Shown here in pieces: positions 42,710 through 50,261 of a stretch of 64,000 bases of DNA. The number at the start of each line of letters is the position of its first letter. Within the stretch, counting starts at the first letter, position 1. The position numbers and the translations under genes are program-made. This stretch comes from Alphaproteobacteria bacterium (GTDB lineage: Bacteria; Pseudomonadota; Alphaproteobacteria; RF32; CAG-239), in the NCBI GenBank assembly GCA_017546315.1, contig JAFYXH010000009.1:62001-126000 (forward strand), written 5' to 3'. The notes under the pieces were generated by a model. It was given only the letters and a program-made list of their open reading frames with translations, searched no databases and had not been told where the DNA came from.

Positions 42710-43666
42710 CTATTCATCAAAAATTGGTTGAGATAAAGCTAATCTAATTGCCTGTCTTTCAATAATTGTTGCTAGATTTAATGTTCCGCTTCTAATAATT
42801 GAACGAACTTGGTCTGCTTTATTTAATTCTGGGTTTGCAAAAACAACCTCAATTTTAGGGTGTTTTGCGCTCTCTAAACCTACTAACTCTTGATTTATTA
42901 CAGCTAAAATACCACGAGACAATATATCAAATGCAGAATTTTCACTCATACCATATGCAGCATATTTTACGAGAGAATTTATTGCATCTGTTACTGTTCC
43001 TGCGTGGATTGAAGCTAAAACTAAATGTCCTGAAATTGCCGCTCTTAAACATTCTTGAGCTGCATCAGCAGTTCTTATTTCTCCAATAAAAATATAACGT
43101 GGATGAGAACGAAGAGCTCCTTTTAATGGACTTCTCCAATCATCATTTACAACCTCAATTTGACGACAAAATCCTATTGAGCCATTAACTGCTTTATATT
43201 CTCCTTCGAGTGGCATTTCTGATGGATCTTCTATGGCATATGCAAAGCCACCATTCATATTAAGATATTCTGCCAATAATGACGCAATAGCTGTTGTTTT
43301 ACCTTGTCCGGTCGAACCACCTAAAAGTATCAATCCACTTTTATCTGATAATGACAACATTTGCTGAACAAAACGATGATTATAACCTAAATTATGGATA
43401 CTTGGCACCTTATCTGGCATACGACGTAGACTCCACAATCTTCCGCCTACGCAGATTGATTCTTCCACACGAAAATATGTTCCATTGTATCTTAATGAGT
43501 ATGAACTAACATCATGTTCAACTGAAAACAAAGCTTGGCAAAACTCTTCTTTATCTAAAGGATCAACTTTTTTTAAGCTATTTTTATAGTGATCATCTGA
43601 TATAAAAAATTCTTTGTCTTCGGTAATATGCATATCTGAGAAGTTATATTGAAGTATTTTTTTCAT
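42710..43666 (-). CDS. DotB/PilT-family hexameric ATPase
   Basis: 318 aa. Walker A GGSTGQGKTT at 116-125, Asp box EDPSEMPLE at about 146-154, Walker B region YIFIGEIRTA at 191-200, His box GHLVLASIHAGT at 213-224. It lacks the zinc CxxC pairs of extension ATPases and is short, as in PilT (retraction) and DotB/TraJ (IncI/Dot-Icm T4SS). With both a T4SS and a type IVb pilus beside it, either role is possible. It is the last gene of the F0 ATP synthase run, 14 bases after atpF, and converges with the pilus operon. Confidence 0.8.
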   Translation of the reverse strand: MKKILQYNFSDMHITEDKEFFISDDHYKNSLKKVDPLDKEEFCQALFSVEHDVSSYSLRYNGTYFRVEESICVGGRLWSLRRMPDKVPSIHNLGYNHRFVQQMLSLSDKSGLILLGGSTGQGKTTAIASLLAEYLNMNGGFAYAIEDPSEMPLEGEYKAVNGSIGFCRQIEVVNDDWRSPLKGALRSHPRYIFIGEIRTADAAQECLRAAISGHLVLASIHAGTVTDAINSLVKYAAYGMSENSAFDILSRGILAVINQELVGLESAKHPKIEVVFANPELNKADQVRSIIRSGTLNLATIIERQAIRLALSQPIFDE

Positions 43667-43680
43667 TAGGCTCTCGTTTT

Positions 43681-44235
43681 TTAGTTAAAGTCAGTTTTAC
43701 TAATATTTGAAATAGATTTTTCTATCATTTTAGTATAATTTGCTTTGGTTAATTTAGTTTTAATAAGCTTGTATATTGTTTCGATACTCTTATCTATAAG
43801 AAGTGTATTGATTTCTTGACTTGCTTTTTCATACATTATCTCAACTTTTGCATCTACTTCTTTTTCTTTTTGTCGTAATTTAGAGTTTAAATCTTTTATT
43901 TTTTCTTCTTTATTTTCTTCGATTAAAATATTTTCTTCGGTGATGATTTTATTTATTTCATTTTCTATATCGTGTAACTTTCTTTCATATTTAGCATATA
44001 AAGATTGAGCGTCTAATTTTAAATTTTCTGCTTCTTGCAATTTTTCTTTGATGTTATTTATTCGATTGCCCAACATGTTTTTTATAGCTTTATATGCCGG
44101 TTTATATATTGTTAAAACAACTAAAACAAACGCTATACCAACCCAAAATTCTGCGCTCAAATAAAAAGCTTCCTGATGATGCGTTGGGATGCTTTCTTCT
44201 ACACTTACTTCAATTGTATTATTTATTTTAGTCAT
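43681..44235 (-). CDS. atpF: ATP synthase F0 subunit b
   Basis: 184 aa; AAGGTGG precedes the ATG. One N-terminal membrane helix (about 27-47), then a long charged amphipathic helix to the end, forming the peripheral stalk. The order after a, c and b' is that of alphaproteobacteria, where two b-type proteins form a heterodimer. The F1 genes are not in this window. Confidence 0.9.
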   Translation of the reverse strand: MTKINNTIEVSVEESIPTHHQEAFYLSAEFWVGIAFVLVVLTIYKPAYKAIKNMLGNRINNIKEKLQEAENLKLDAQSLYAKYERKLHDIENEINKIITEENILIEENKEEKIKDLNSKLRQKEKEVDAKVEIMYEKASQEINTLLIDKSIETIYKLIKTKLTKANYTKMIEKSISNISKTDFN

Positions 44236-44249
44236 TTTTCCACCTTAAA

Positions 44250-44717
44250 CTAAGATATTTTTTTTACATCTTCAATGGTAATATCTGTTAACTCTAGATG
44301 CTCTAAAATTGTTAGAACAGTTGTTTGTTGCAATTCTTCTATTTTTTGCATTGTTTCTTTGATATTTTTATCTAAATTTGCTTCGCTTTCTATTATTTTC
44401 TCTTTAAGCTTTTCCTCAATTTCGTTTTCTTTTTTTAGAATAAAATCTTCTAATTCTCTTTCGTTTTCTTTTATTTGTTCATTTGCTTTTTGTTTTGCCG
44501 CAGCAATAGTTTCTTCATATTTTTTCAACGTTGCTTCTGCTTTTTTGTTAAATTTATCAGCTTTGATAATAAGATCATCATATTTACGACGTCTTTCTTC
44601 AATTGTTGCTCTAATTTGGGGGATAATAAATTTATCCATCATAAACCAAAAAAACAAAAATGTTGTAATAAGCCAAAATATTTGGGCCATATATGTAGAA
44701 ATATCAAACTGCGGCAT
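44250..44717 (-). CDS. atpG: ATP synthase F0 subunit b'
   Basis: 155 aa. N-terminal MPQFDISTYMAQIFWLI leads into a membrane helix (about 8-28) and a FxxPxI-type junction (FIIPQIRATIEERR), then a charged helix to the end. PQFD at the start and this junction are typical of b' subunits of alphaproteobacteria and photosynthetic bacteria. It pairs with the atpF product in the stator stalk. The gene lies 14 bases upstream of atpF and 16 bases downstream of atpE. Confidence 0.9.
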   Translation of the reverse strand: MPQFDISTYMAQIFWLITTFLFFWFMMDKFIIPQIRATIEERRRKYDDLIIKADKFNKKAEATLKKYEETIAAAKQKANEQIKENERELEDFILKKENEIEEKLKEKIIESEANLDKNIKETMQKIEELQQTTVLTILEHLELTDITIEDVKKIS

Positions 44718-44733
44718 AACTTAATCTTTCTAA

Positions 44734-44967
44734 TTAAAGGAGCATCATAATTGCAATTGCTAAACAATACAAAGCGATAGCCTCGATTGTTGCGAATCCG
44801 ACCATTGCATATCCTTTTAATTCATTATTAGCTTGAGGATTACGTCCAATATTATCAAATAATGTTGTCCAGAATCTAGTAATACCCCATGCTACGGCAA
44901 TCATAGGAAGAGTACACAATGCTACGCTAATATATTTTAATGATTCTGCATTTGCTAAATTTTCCAT
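44734..44967 (-). CDS. atpE: ATP synthase F0 subunit c
   Basis: 77 aa from the ATG at 44967, which has AAGGA about seven bases upstream; an ATG 15 bases earlier lacks one. Two hydrophobic helices with the RNP loop at 42-44 and the proton-binding carboxylate Glu62 (GFATIEAIALY). Forms the rotor ring. Length and motifs match the family; the helix lacks the extra Gln/Ser residues of typical Na+-binding c subunits, so proton coupling is likely. Confidence 0.95.
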   Translation of the reverse strand: MENLANAESLKYISVALCTLPMIAVAWGITRFWTTLFDNIGRNPQANNELKGYAMVGFATIEAIALYCLAIAIMMLL

Positions 44968-44988
44968 TTCTTTTCCTTTCAAATAAAT

Positions 44989-45711
44989 TTAATGCTCGTG
45001 GAGAGCATCTCCTAAATATATGCATGACAAGACTGTATAAATATAGGCTTGTAAACATGCTATAAATATTTCAAAGATAATTATTGCACCGCTAAAAAAT
45101 AACGGAATAATACCTAAAATATTCATCATAATAATAAACCCTGCAAAGACTTTTAGAACAATGTGTCCGATAATCATATTCATTACCAAACGCACTGTTA
45201 AGCTAAATGACTTTGATAAAAGAGATAAAGTTTCTATTGGGATTAACAATGGGGACAACCACAAAGGAACACCTTTGGGAAGAAACGTTCTTAAATACCC
45301 CCACTTTCTTTTCTTTACACCGTTATAGATATTAAATAACAATCCCATTATGGATAATGTGCCAACTGTTGCAAAATGAGATGTAAATGTAAAACTATAC
45401 GGAAATAAACCTAAAACATTACCAACAAGAACAAATAAAAACAAAGTGAATAAAAATGAAATATAATGAACGGCATCTTTTCCTACATTGCTGTATAAAA
45501 TGCCATAAACAAATTCATATGCACTCTCTGGAATACTTTGAGCATATCCTGGAATAAGAGTTCTTTTGCGCAAACAAAAGAAAAAAACGCCCAAAACTAC
45601 TAATACAGATAAAACCATACAAAGAGAAGAATTGGTAAAACTAATATCATAGCTATTAAAATCTATTGGAGCTATTTTTTTTATCTCAAATTGATGCATT
45701 ACATCAGCCAT
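44989..45711 (-). CDS. atpB: ATP synthase F0 subunit a
   Basis: 240 aa; GAGGA lies four bases before the ATG. Five or six membrane helices, with the essential Arg at 174 in SLTVRLVMNMIIGH and the conserved Gly/Asn region FLFVLVGNVLGLFPY. Provides the proton half-channels facing the c ring. Expected length for the family. Confidence 0.95.
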   Translation of the reverse strand: MADVMHQFEIKKIAPIDFNSYDISFTNSSLCMVLSVLVVLGVFFFCLRKRTLIPGYAQSIPESAYEFVYGILYSNVGKDAVHYISFLFTLFLFVLVGNVLGLFPYSFTFTSHFATVGTLSIMGLLFNIYNGVKKRKWGYLRTFLPKGVPLWLSPLLIPIETLSLLSKSFSLTVRLVMNMIIGHIVLKVFAGFIIMMNILGIIPLFFSGAIIIFEIFIACLQAYIYTVLSCIYLGDALHEH

Positions 45712-45717
45712 TTATCC

Positions 45718-46014
45718 TCACTTTCTGATATTTTTTGAAGCATCTGAGTTTACTCCACGGATTACATTCAAAAAACCAGCTATTCCACCCATTATTATCA
45801 TAATTATCAAAAAAACTTTTCCTAAGTCAAATGCTTCTTTTATTATGTACCCTATTGCTCCTCCAACAATTACTCCCGATATAAGTTCGATAGCTACTTG
45901 TATTCCGCCAACAAAAGGAGAAAATTCTTGATGATCCTTTTCTTCTTTTTGTTTGCTTTTTAACTTTTCAATTCGTTTTTCAAGCTCTCTTATATCATCT
46001 TTATCTTGTTTCAT
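45718..46014 (-). CDS. atpI: AtpI, F0 assembly/accessory protein
   Basis: 98 aa from the ATG at 46014 with AGGTGA seven to eight bases upstream; a GTG at 46026 is a possible alternative that overlaps the upstream stop. A charged N-terminal helix (1-35) is followed by two membrane helices with a Gly-rich stretch (GVIVGGAIGYIIKEAF, then MGGIAGFLNV). This is the usual first gene of alphaproteobacterial F0 operons and may aid c-ring assembly. Confidence 0.85.
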   Translation of the reverse strand: MKQDKDDIRELEKRIEKLKSKQKEEKDHQEFSPFVGGIQVAIELISGVIVGGAIGYIIKEAFDLGKVFLIIMIIMGGIAGFLNVIRGVNSDASKNIRK

Positions 46015-46015
46015 T

Positions 46016-46723
46016 CTATTTTTCACCTAATTTTTTAGTGATATATTCAGCAAAATCGCTATACCTTTTGCCACCGCTTATAAGTTCTTTACCATCTTTA
46101 CTGTCAATTATAAACGTTGGTGTTGCTTGTATACCTAATGAAGTTATAGCATTTTCTCTTACAAGTAGAATATCGCTTGTTAATTTTTTATTGTCCTTAC
46201 ATTTTTGTATATCGCTATCGGTTAATCCCATTTTTTTAGCGTATTCATTTAATTTTCTATCATCTTTAGCAAAACGCCAATCTTTTTTAGTATATAATTC
46301 CTCTATAAAATCATAATATTTTTCTTCAGGCATACAATATGATAACTTTGCTGCTTGCATTGATAAAACATCTGTTGGTAGATGAATGAAAATAAAACGT
46401 AATTTACCGGTATCAACAAATTGCCTCTTTAATTTAGGATATGTATTTTTATGAAAATCTCCACAATGAGAGCACATCATGGAAGAAAAAGCATACATAG
46501 TAATGGGGGCTTTTATATCACCTTCGCCCCGATTTAGCGTTTGTGATAACATGACCTCTCCTTTTATTTTTTGGGAAAACTCTGTTTTAGCCATAGCTTG
46601 ATTGGAAAGAACTGGTGTATTTCCATCAAAAATGAACCCCTTTGCAGTTAGGTAAGTGTATGCAGAAAAAATGTAGATTGCTACCATTGCAAATATTTTG
46701 CTTATTCGATTAACTATTTTCAT
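46016..46723 (-). CDS. DsbA-like thiol:disulfide oxidoreductase (thioredoxin fold)
   Basis: 235 aa from the ATG at 46723; a start 42 bases earlier would place the gene deeper into the upstream one. An N-terminal membrane anchor or signal (about 7-27) is followed by a thioredoxin-like domain with active site CSHC at 84-87 and the cis-Pro segment ATPTFII near 200. The DSBA/BdbD type fits (about 200-240 aa). It probably introduces disulfides in periplasmic proteins, which would suit the Cys-rich exported T4SS and pilus proteins nearby. It overlaps the DUF721 gene by 14 bases and abuts atpI. Confidence 0.85.
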   Translation of the reverse strand: MKIVNRISKIFAMVAIYIFSAYTYLTAKGFIFDGNTPVLSNQAMAKTEFSQKIKGEVMLSQTLNRGEGDIKAPITMYAFSSMMCSHCGDFHKNTYPKLKRQFVDTGKLRFIFIHLPTDVLSMQAAKLSYCMPEEKYYDFIEELYTKKDWRFAKDDRKLNEYAKKMGLTDSDIQKCKDNKKLTSDILLVRENAITSLGIQATPTFIIDSKDGKELISGGKRYSDFAEYITKKLGEK

Positions 46724-47255
46724 TGATCTTTTTTTTCTCCTTATTTGATAATATGACATTCTCACCTAATTTTATTAAAATTTCCTTTAATTTTTCGTCT
46801 TTTACATCACAGGAAATTTCTTCTAAATATTTTTTCTCATCTTCTGTAAAATTATTTTTCTTTTGTTGTGGTTGAGAGGGCAACTTTATTTTGCATCTTA
46901 AATTCATATTTTGGTTAACAGCTATTTTGTGTATTGTATTATAACCAAAATATGCATTTATTTTATCTAAAATATATTGCTCTCTATGTTTGATTTCTAA
47001 AGCATACCCCCCTACTGGCACTTCTATATATAAAGTTTTTAAGCTTGTTTTTATATCCAATTTCACTTTTATTGGTGTTGTATATGATGAAATTTCTTCC
47101 CCTATAATATCAACCCAATTTAAGACTATATCTGTTTGTATAAAATCTTCTGCAGATAATACGCCTTTAACGATAGGCATAAACACACTACCTAAACTCT
47201 CAAGTTCTTGGCAATGTCTTTCTGTTGAAAAATTCATCTTCAGCTTTTTTTTCAT
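46710..47255 (-). CDS. DUF721/DciA-like protein
   Basis: 181 aa with ATGA overlap to the xer stop. The N-terminal 100 residues carry the DUF721 pattern: LGSVFMPIVKG, LNWVDIIGEEIS, TPIKV, TLYIEVPVGGYALEIKH and QYILDKINAYFG. DciA proteins help load the replicative helicase in bacteria lacking DnaC. Alphaproteobacterial DUF721 genes commonly lie next to a DsbA-like gene, as here. The C-terminal 60 residues are charged and not recognisable. Confidence 0.8.
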   Translation of the reverse strand: MKKKLKMNFSTERHCQELESLGSVFMPIVKGVLSAEDFIQTDIVLNWVDIIGEEISSYTTPIKVKLDIKTSLKTLYIEVPVGGYALEIKHREQYILDKINAYFGYNTIHKIAVNQNMNLRCKIKLPSQPQQKKNNFTEDEKKYLEEISCDVKDEKLKEILIKLGENVILSNKEKKKINENS

Positions 47256-48160
47256 TTTTCTTCTTGTCCTATATTTAATGATAATGGGTGCCTTTTATTT
47301 ACTTCATCAACTAACTTTTGAACAGATATATGAGTATATATTTCTGTTGTTATAATATTTTCATGCCCTAACATTTTTTGTATAGAACGCAAATCTGCAT
47401 TATTATTTACTAATTCTGTAGCAAAAGAGTGGCGCAATACATGAGGATGAGCTCGATGTGGAGCAATTCCTGCTTGAATGGCTATTTTTTTTAAGTTTTT
47501 AAAAAACGCATCACGTGTAATATGCCCTGTTTTAGAGCGATATGAGGGAAATAGCCAATTATCTTTGGATATTAGTTTGATGCTATTTTTATATTCAAGA
47601 TAGGCTTTTACTTCTTCTATTGTATCATTACTTACGGGAACGACTCGTTCTTTATTTCCCTTACCATGTATCAAAATTTGTTTTTGTTCAAAATTTATTG
47701 AATTATCACGAAGAGATATCATTTCAGATACACGCAACCCAACACTATACATTAAGCGTACCATAACCCCCATTTTACGACCACATCCACCTCTTAATTG
47801 TTGCGTATAACGATATATCTTTTCTATTTCTGATGTGGTTAAAACCTCAGGAAGTCCCTTACCTATTTTTGGGGTTCTTAATCTATTTGTTGGATTATCA
47901 GTTATTAACTTTTCACTTATTAAAAACTTATAGAATTCACGAATGCAAGATATTTTTCTAGATATTGTCTTTGCGGAATTACCTCTTAATTGAAGATCTT
48001 CAAGATAGGCCTCAATATCTTCTACTTTAGCATCTAAAAATTCTTTATTTTCTAGAAAAACAGCAAATTGGGCAATATCACTTCTGTAAGCTTCAATCGT
48101 ATTCATTGAAACACCACCCTCAACAGCTTTAGCATCTAAAAATTCTAAAATATAATCCAT
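47252..48160 (-). CDS. xerD: Tyrosine recombinase XerC/XerD
   Basis: 302 aa, normal for Xer. An N-terminal SAM-like core-binding domain (about 1-88) and a catalytic domain with Arg143 (GLRVSEM), Lys in HGKGNKER at about 168, His240-x-x-Arg243 (HPHVLRHSF), His266 (LGHENI) and Tyr275 (TEIYTHI). It resolves chromosome dimers at dif. The divergent aroK next door is typical of alphaproteobacterial xerD, but XerC cannot be excluded from the sequence alone. Its start overlaps the stop of the 46-aa gene. Confidence 0.9.
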   Translation of the reverse strand: MDYILEFLDAKAVEGGVSMNTIEAYRSDIAQFAVFLENKEFLDAKVEDIEAYLEDLQLRGNSAKTISRKISCIREFYKFLISEKLITDNPTNRLRTPKIGKGLPEVLTTSEIEKIYRYTQQLRGGCGRKMGVMVRLMYSVGLRVSEMISLRDNSINFEQKQILIHGKGNKERVVPVSNDTIEEVKAYLEYKNSIKLISKDNWLFPSYRSKTGHITRDAFFKNLKKIAIQAGIAPHRAHPHVLRHSFATELVNNNADLRSIQKMLGHENIITTEIYTHISVQKLVDEVNKRHPLSLNIGQEEK

Positions 48161-48300
48161 TATTTGCCGAGCTTTAATTCTATATTATTTTCAACTGTTT
48201 CTATTTTAGGTGTAACATCCTTACATGCAACATATAATGCACCAACAACAACTAAAAACACCCCAATTAAAATCACTACTTTATTATTTTTTTGCCTCAT
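48160..48300 (-). CDS. 46-aa single-pass membrane protein upstream of xer
   Basis: Starts at the ATG at 48298-48300 after AAAGGAGA, and its TAA overlaps the xer start (TAATG). A basic N-terminus (MRQKNNK), a hydrophobic helix at about 8-26 and a polar tail (DVTPKIETVENNIELKL). Alphaproteobacteria often have a short protein with a membrane helix followed by a D-x-x-P-x-x-x-x-V-E-K type tail between xerD and aroK, and this looks like a divergent member. Function unknown. The perfect overlap with xer and a good ribosome site support translation. Confidence 0.7.
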   Translation of the reverse strand: MRQKNNKVVILIGVFLVVVGALYVACKDVTPKIETVENNIELKLGK

Positions 48301-48352
48301 AAAAATCTCCTTTTTCTTTTTTTACAGTTTACTATTGATTATTATTATTATC

Positions 48353-48387
48353 ATTATATCCTCTATTGTAAAGTATGAATAGTAAGA
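48353..48387 (-). promoter_or_regulatory. Possible promoter for the minus-strand xer-atp run
   Basis: A perfect -10 TATAAT on the minus strand (48353-48358) with only a weak -35 candidate (TTCATA, 15 bases upstream). It lies about 55 bases upstream of the 46-aa gene. A plus-strand TATAGT at 48388-48393 with TTGTAA 16 bases upstream could serve aroK and would put its start nearly at the ATG. Both are tentative. Confidence 0.35.
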
Positions 48388-48402
48388 TATAGTGTATGAA
48401 CG

Positions 48403-48942
48403 ATGATAAAAAAAAATAAAATTATATTATTGGTAGGTTTGATCGGAAGCGGTAAAACTAGTGTTGGCAAACGCTTAGCTAAGTCTCTTGGCTTACCTTT
48501 TATGGATGGAGATTTAGAAATAGAAAAAGCTTCTGGCTTATCTGTTATAGATGTTTATAAGTGCTTTGGCGTAGAAGAATATAGAGCAGGAGAAGCAAGA
48601 GTTATGAAGCGACTACTTCTTGGCGAACCTTGTGTCTTAGCTTCTGGTGGCGGAGCGTTTGTTGCAAAACAAACAAGAGCTATTGCCAAAGAAAAAGCAA
48701 TTACAATATGGCTTAAAGCGGATATAGATGTTTTATACAAAAGAACAGCCGGCAGAAAAACAAGACCTTTTCTTCAATGTAGTAGTTCTATGATAAAGGA
48801 CAAACTTCAAACATATATGAATGAAGAATCCCCTTTTTATAATGAAGCTGACATTATTGTTGAAACAAAAAATGAAAATGTAGAAAATACTGTTAACAGA
48901 GTTTTAGATGCACTAAAAACTTACGTTGACGCTAATGAGTGA
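48403..48942 (+). CDS. aroK: Shikimate kinase
   Basis: 179 aa. Walker A GLIGSGKT at 12-19, MDGDLEIEK with the shikimate-binding Asp, the GGGAF loop at about 82-86, and the lid RTAGRKTRPF. It phosphorylates shikimate at the 3-OH in chorismate biosynthesis. In many proteobacteria aroB follows directly; here RNase PH follows, after 7 bases. Ribosome site weak. Confidence 0.93.
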   Translation: MIKKNKIILLVGLIGSGKTSVGKRLAKSLGLPFMDGDLEIEKASGLSVIDVYKCFGVEEYRAGEARVMKRLLLGEPCVLASGGGAFVAKQTRAIAKEKAITIWLKADIDVLYKRTAGRKTRPFLQCSSSMIKDKLQTYMNEESPFYNEADIIVETKNENVENTVNRVLDALKTYVDANE

Positions 48943-48949
48943 GGATATA

Positions 48950-49669
48950 ATGAGAAAAGAGAATCGTAAATTTAATGAATTAAGAAATATCGAAATAACT
49001 CCTGATGTTAATTTATATGCAGAAGGGTCTTGTTTGATAAAATGTGGAAACACTCATGTTATTTGTACGGCGTCTGTTGATGACAAGCTTCCCCAATGGC
49101 TAAAAGGGGCTGATAAAGGGTGGGTTACTGCAGAATATTCTCTTTTACCTAGAGCTACTCACACACGAGTGAACAGAGAAACAAAAGGAGTTAATGGTAG
49201 AACTGCAGAAATTCAACGTTTAATTGGACGAGCTTTACGTTCTATTGTTAATTTAGAAGCATTAAAAGATTTTATTATTCATGTAGATTGTGATGTTATC
49301 CAAGCAGATGGTGGAACAAGAACTGCATCCATAACTGGTGGATTTGTTGCTCTTTATATTGCTTTAGAAAAAATGGTTAAAAAGGGTCAAATTCAATTTA
49401 ATCCAATAAAAGAATCTGTTGCGGCAATTTCTGTCGGAGTGTGTGATAATATAAATTTATTAGACTTAGATTATGATGAAGATTCAAATGCCGAAGTGGA
49501 TGCGAACTTTGTTTTAACAGAATCTGGTAATATTGTTGAAATTCAAGGAACGGCAGAAAGGAATCCTTTTAGTAAAAACTGTTATCTAGAATTATTAGAA
49601 CTAGCACAAGTGGGTATTGATGAACTTATAAACAAGCAGAAGGAGGCTATAAAAAATGCAAAAATTTAA
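48950..49669 (+). CDS. rph: Ribonuclease PH
   Basis: 239 aa from the ATG at 48950 (GAGGA upstream), the normal length. Family segments include GNTHVICTASVDDKLP, GWVTAEYSLLPRATHTR, RLIGRALRSIVN, CDVIQADGGTRTASI, DLDYDEDSNAEVDANFV and EIQGTAERNPFS. A phosphorolytic 3'-5' exoribonuclease that trims tRNA precursors. It overlaps rdgB by 14 bases, a pairing common in bacteria. Confidence 0.95.
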   Translation: MRKENRKFNELRNIEITPDVNLYAEGSCLIKCGNTHVICTASVDDKLPQWLKGADKGWVTAEYSLLPRATHTRVNRETKGVNGRTAEIQRLIGRALRSIVNLEALKDFIIHVDCDVIQADGGTRTASITGGFVALYIALEKMVKKGQIQFNPIKESVAAISVGVCDNINLLDLDYDEDSNAEVDANFVLTESGNIVEIQGTAERNPFSKNCYLELLELAQVGIDELINKQKEAIKNAKI

Positions 49670-50261
49670 AGAGATAATCTTTGCTAGTCATAATAAAGGA
49701 AAAATTGCAGAAATTAGAGAAATTTTATCTCCTCTTGGAATTAAGGTTTTATCCGGAGAAGACATTGATTTGCCAGAAGTTGAAGAAACAGGTAAGACAT
49801 TTGAAGAAAACGCCTACATAAAAGCATTGGCTGCTGCAAAAGAAAAAAACATACCTTGTTTTGCAGATGACTCTGGATTGTGTGTTGATGCGATTGGTGG
49901 GAAACCAGGTGTTTATACAGCTAGATATGCCCCGAATCGAGATTTCAACAAAGGGATGGACAAGCTTTTAGATGAATTAAAAGAAACAAATTCCAGTAAT
50001 CGAGCTGCTCATTTTTCTTGCGTAATTGTATTGGCATATCCTGATGGAAATTATAAAGCTTTTGAAGGTAGAGTTGATGGTGCTATTGCTACACAAAAAA
50101 GTGGAACAGCTGGCTTTGGTTATGATCCGATATTCATTCCAACAGGTTTTAATCGTTCTTTTGCTGAATTTGACAGTATAGAAAAAAATAAAATCTCACA
50201 TAGAGGTAGAGCTTTACAAAAATTTATAAATTTTTTGAAAGATAACAAAGGAAGTTTATGA
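49656..50261 (+). CDS. rdgB: RdgB/HAM1-type XTP/dITP pyrophosphatase
   Basis: 201 aa; AAGGAGG nine bases upstream of the ATG, inside the end of rph. Motifs ASHNKGKIAEI, EETGKTFEENAYIKA, ADDSGLCVDAIGGKPGVYTARY, GFGYDPIFIP and SHRGRALQ. Removes non-canonical purine nucleotides from the pool. Overlaps addB by 4 bases. Confidence 0.95.
   Translation: MQKFKEIIFASHNKGKIAEIREILSPLGIKVLSGEDIDLPEVEETGKTFEENAYIKALAAAKEKNIPCFADDSGLCVDAIGGKPGVYTARYAPNRDFNKGMDKLLDELKETNSSNRAAHFSCVIVLAYPDGNYKAFEGRVDGAIATQKSGTAGFGYDPIFIPTGFNRSFAEFDSIEKNKISHRGRALQKFINFLKDNKGSL

Noticed and set aside
47252..48160. Tyrosine recombinase as an integrase of a mobile element
   Set aside because: Length, motif set and the divergent aroK fit a housekeeping Xer protein; no attachment repeats or element genes flank it.
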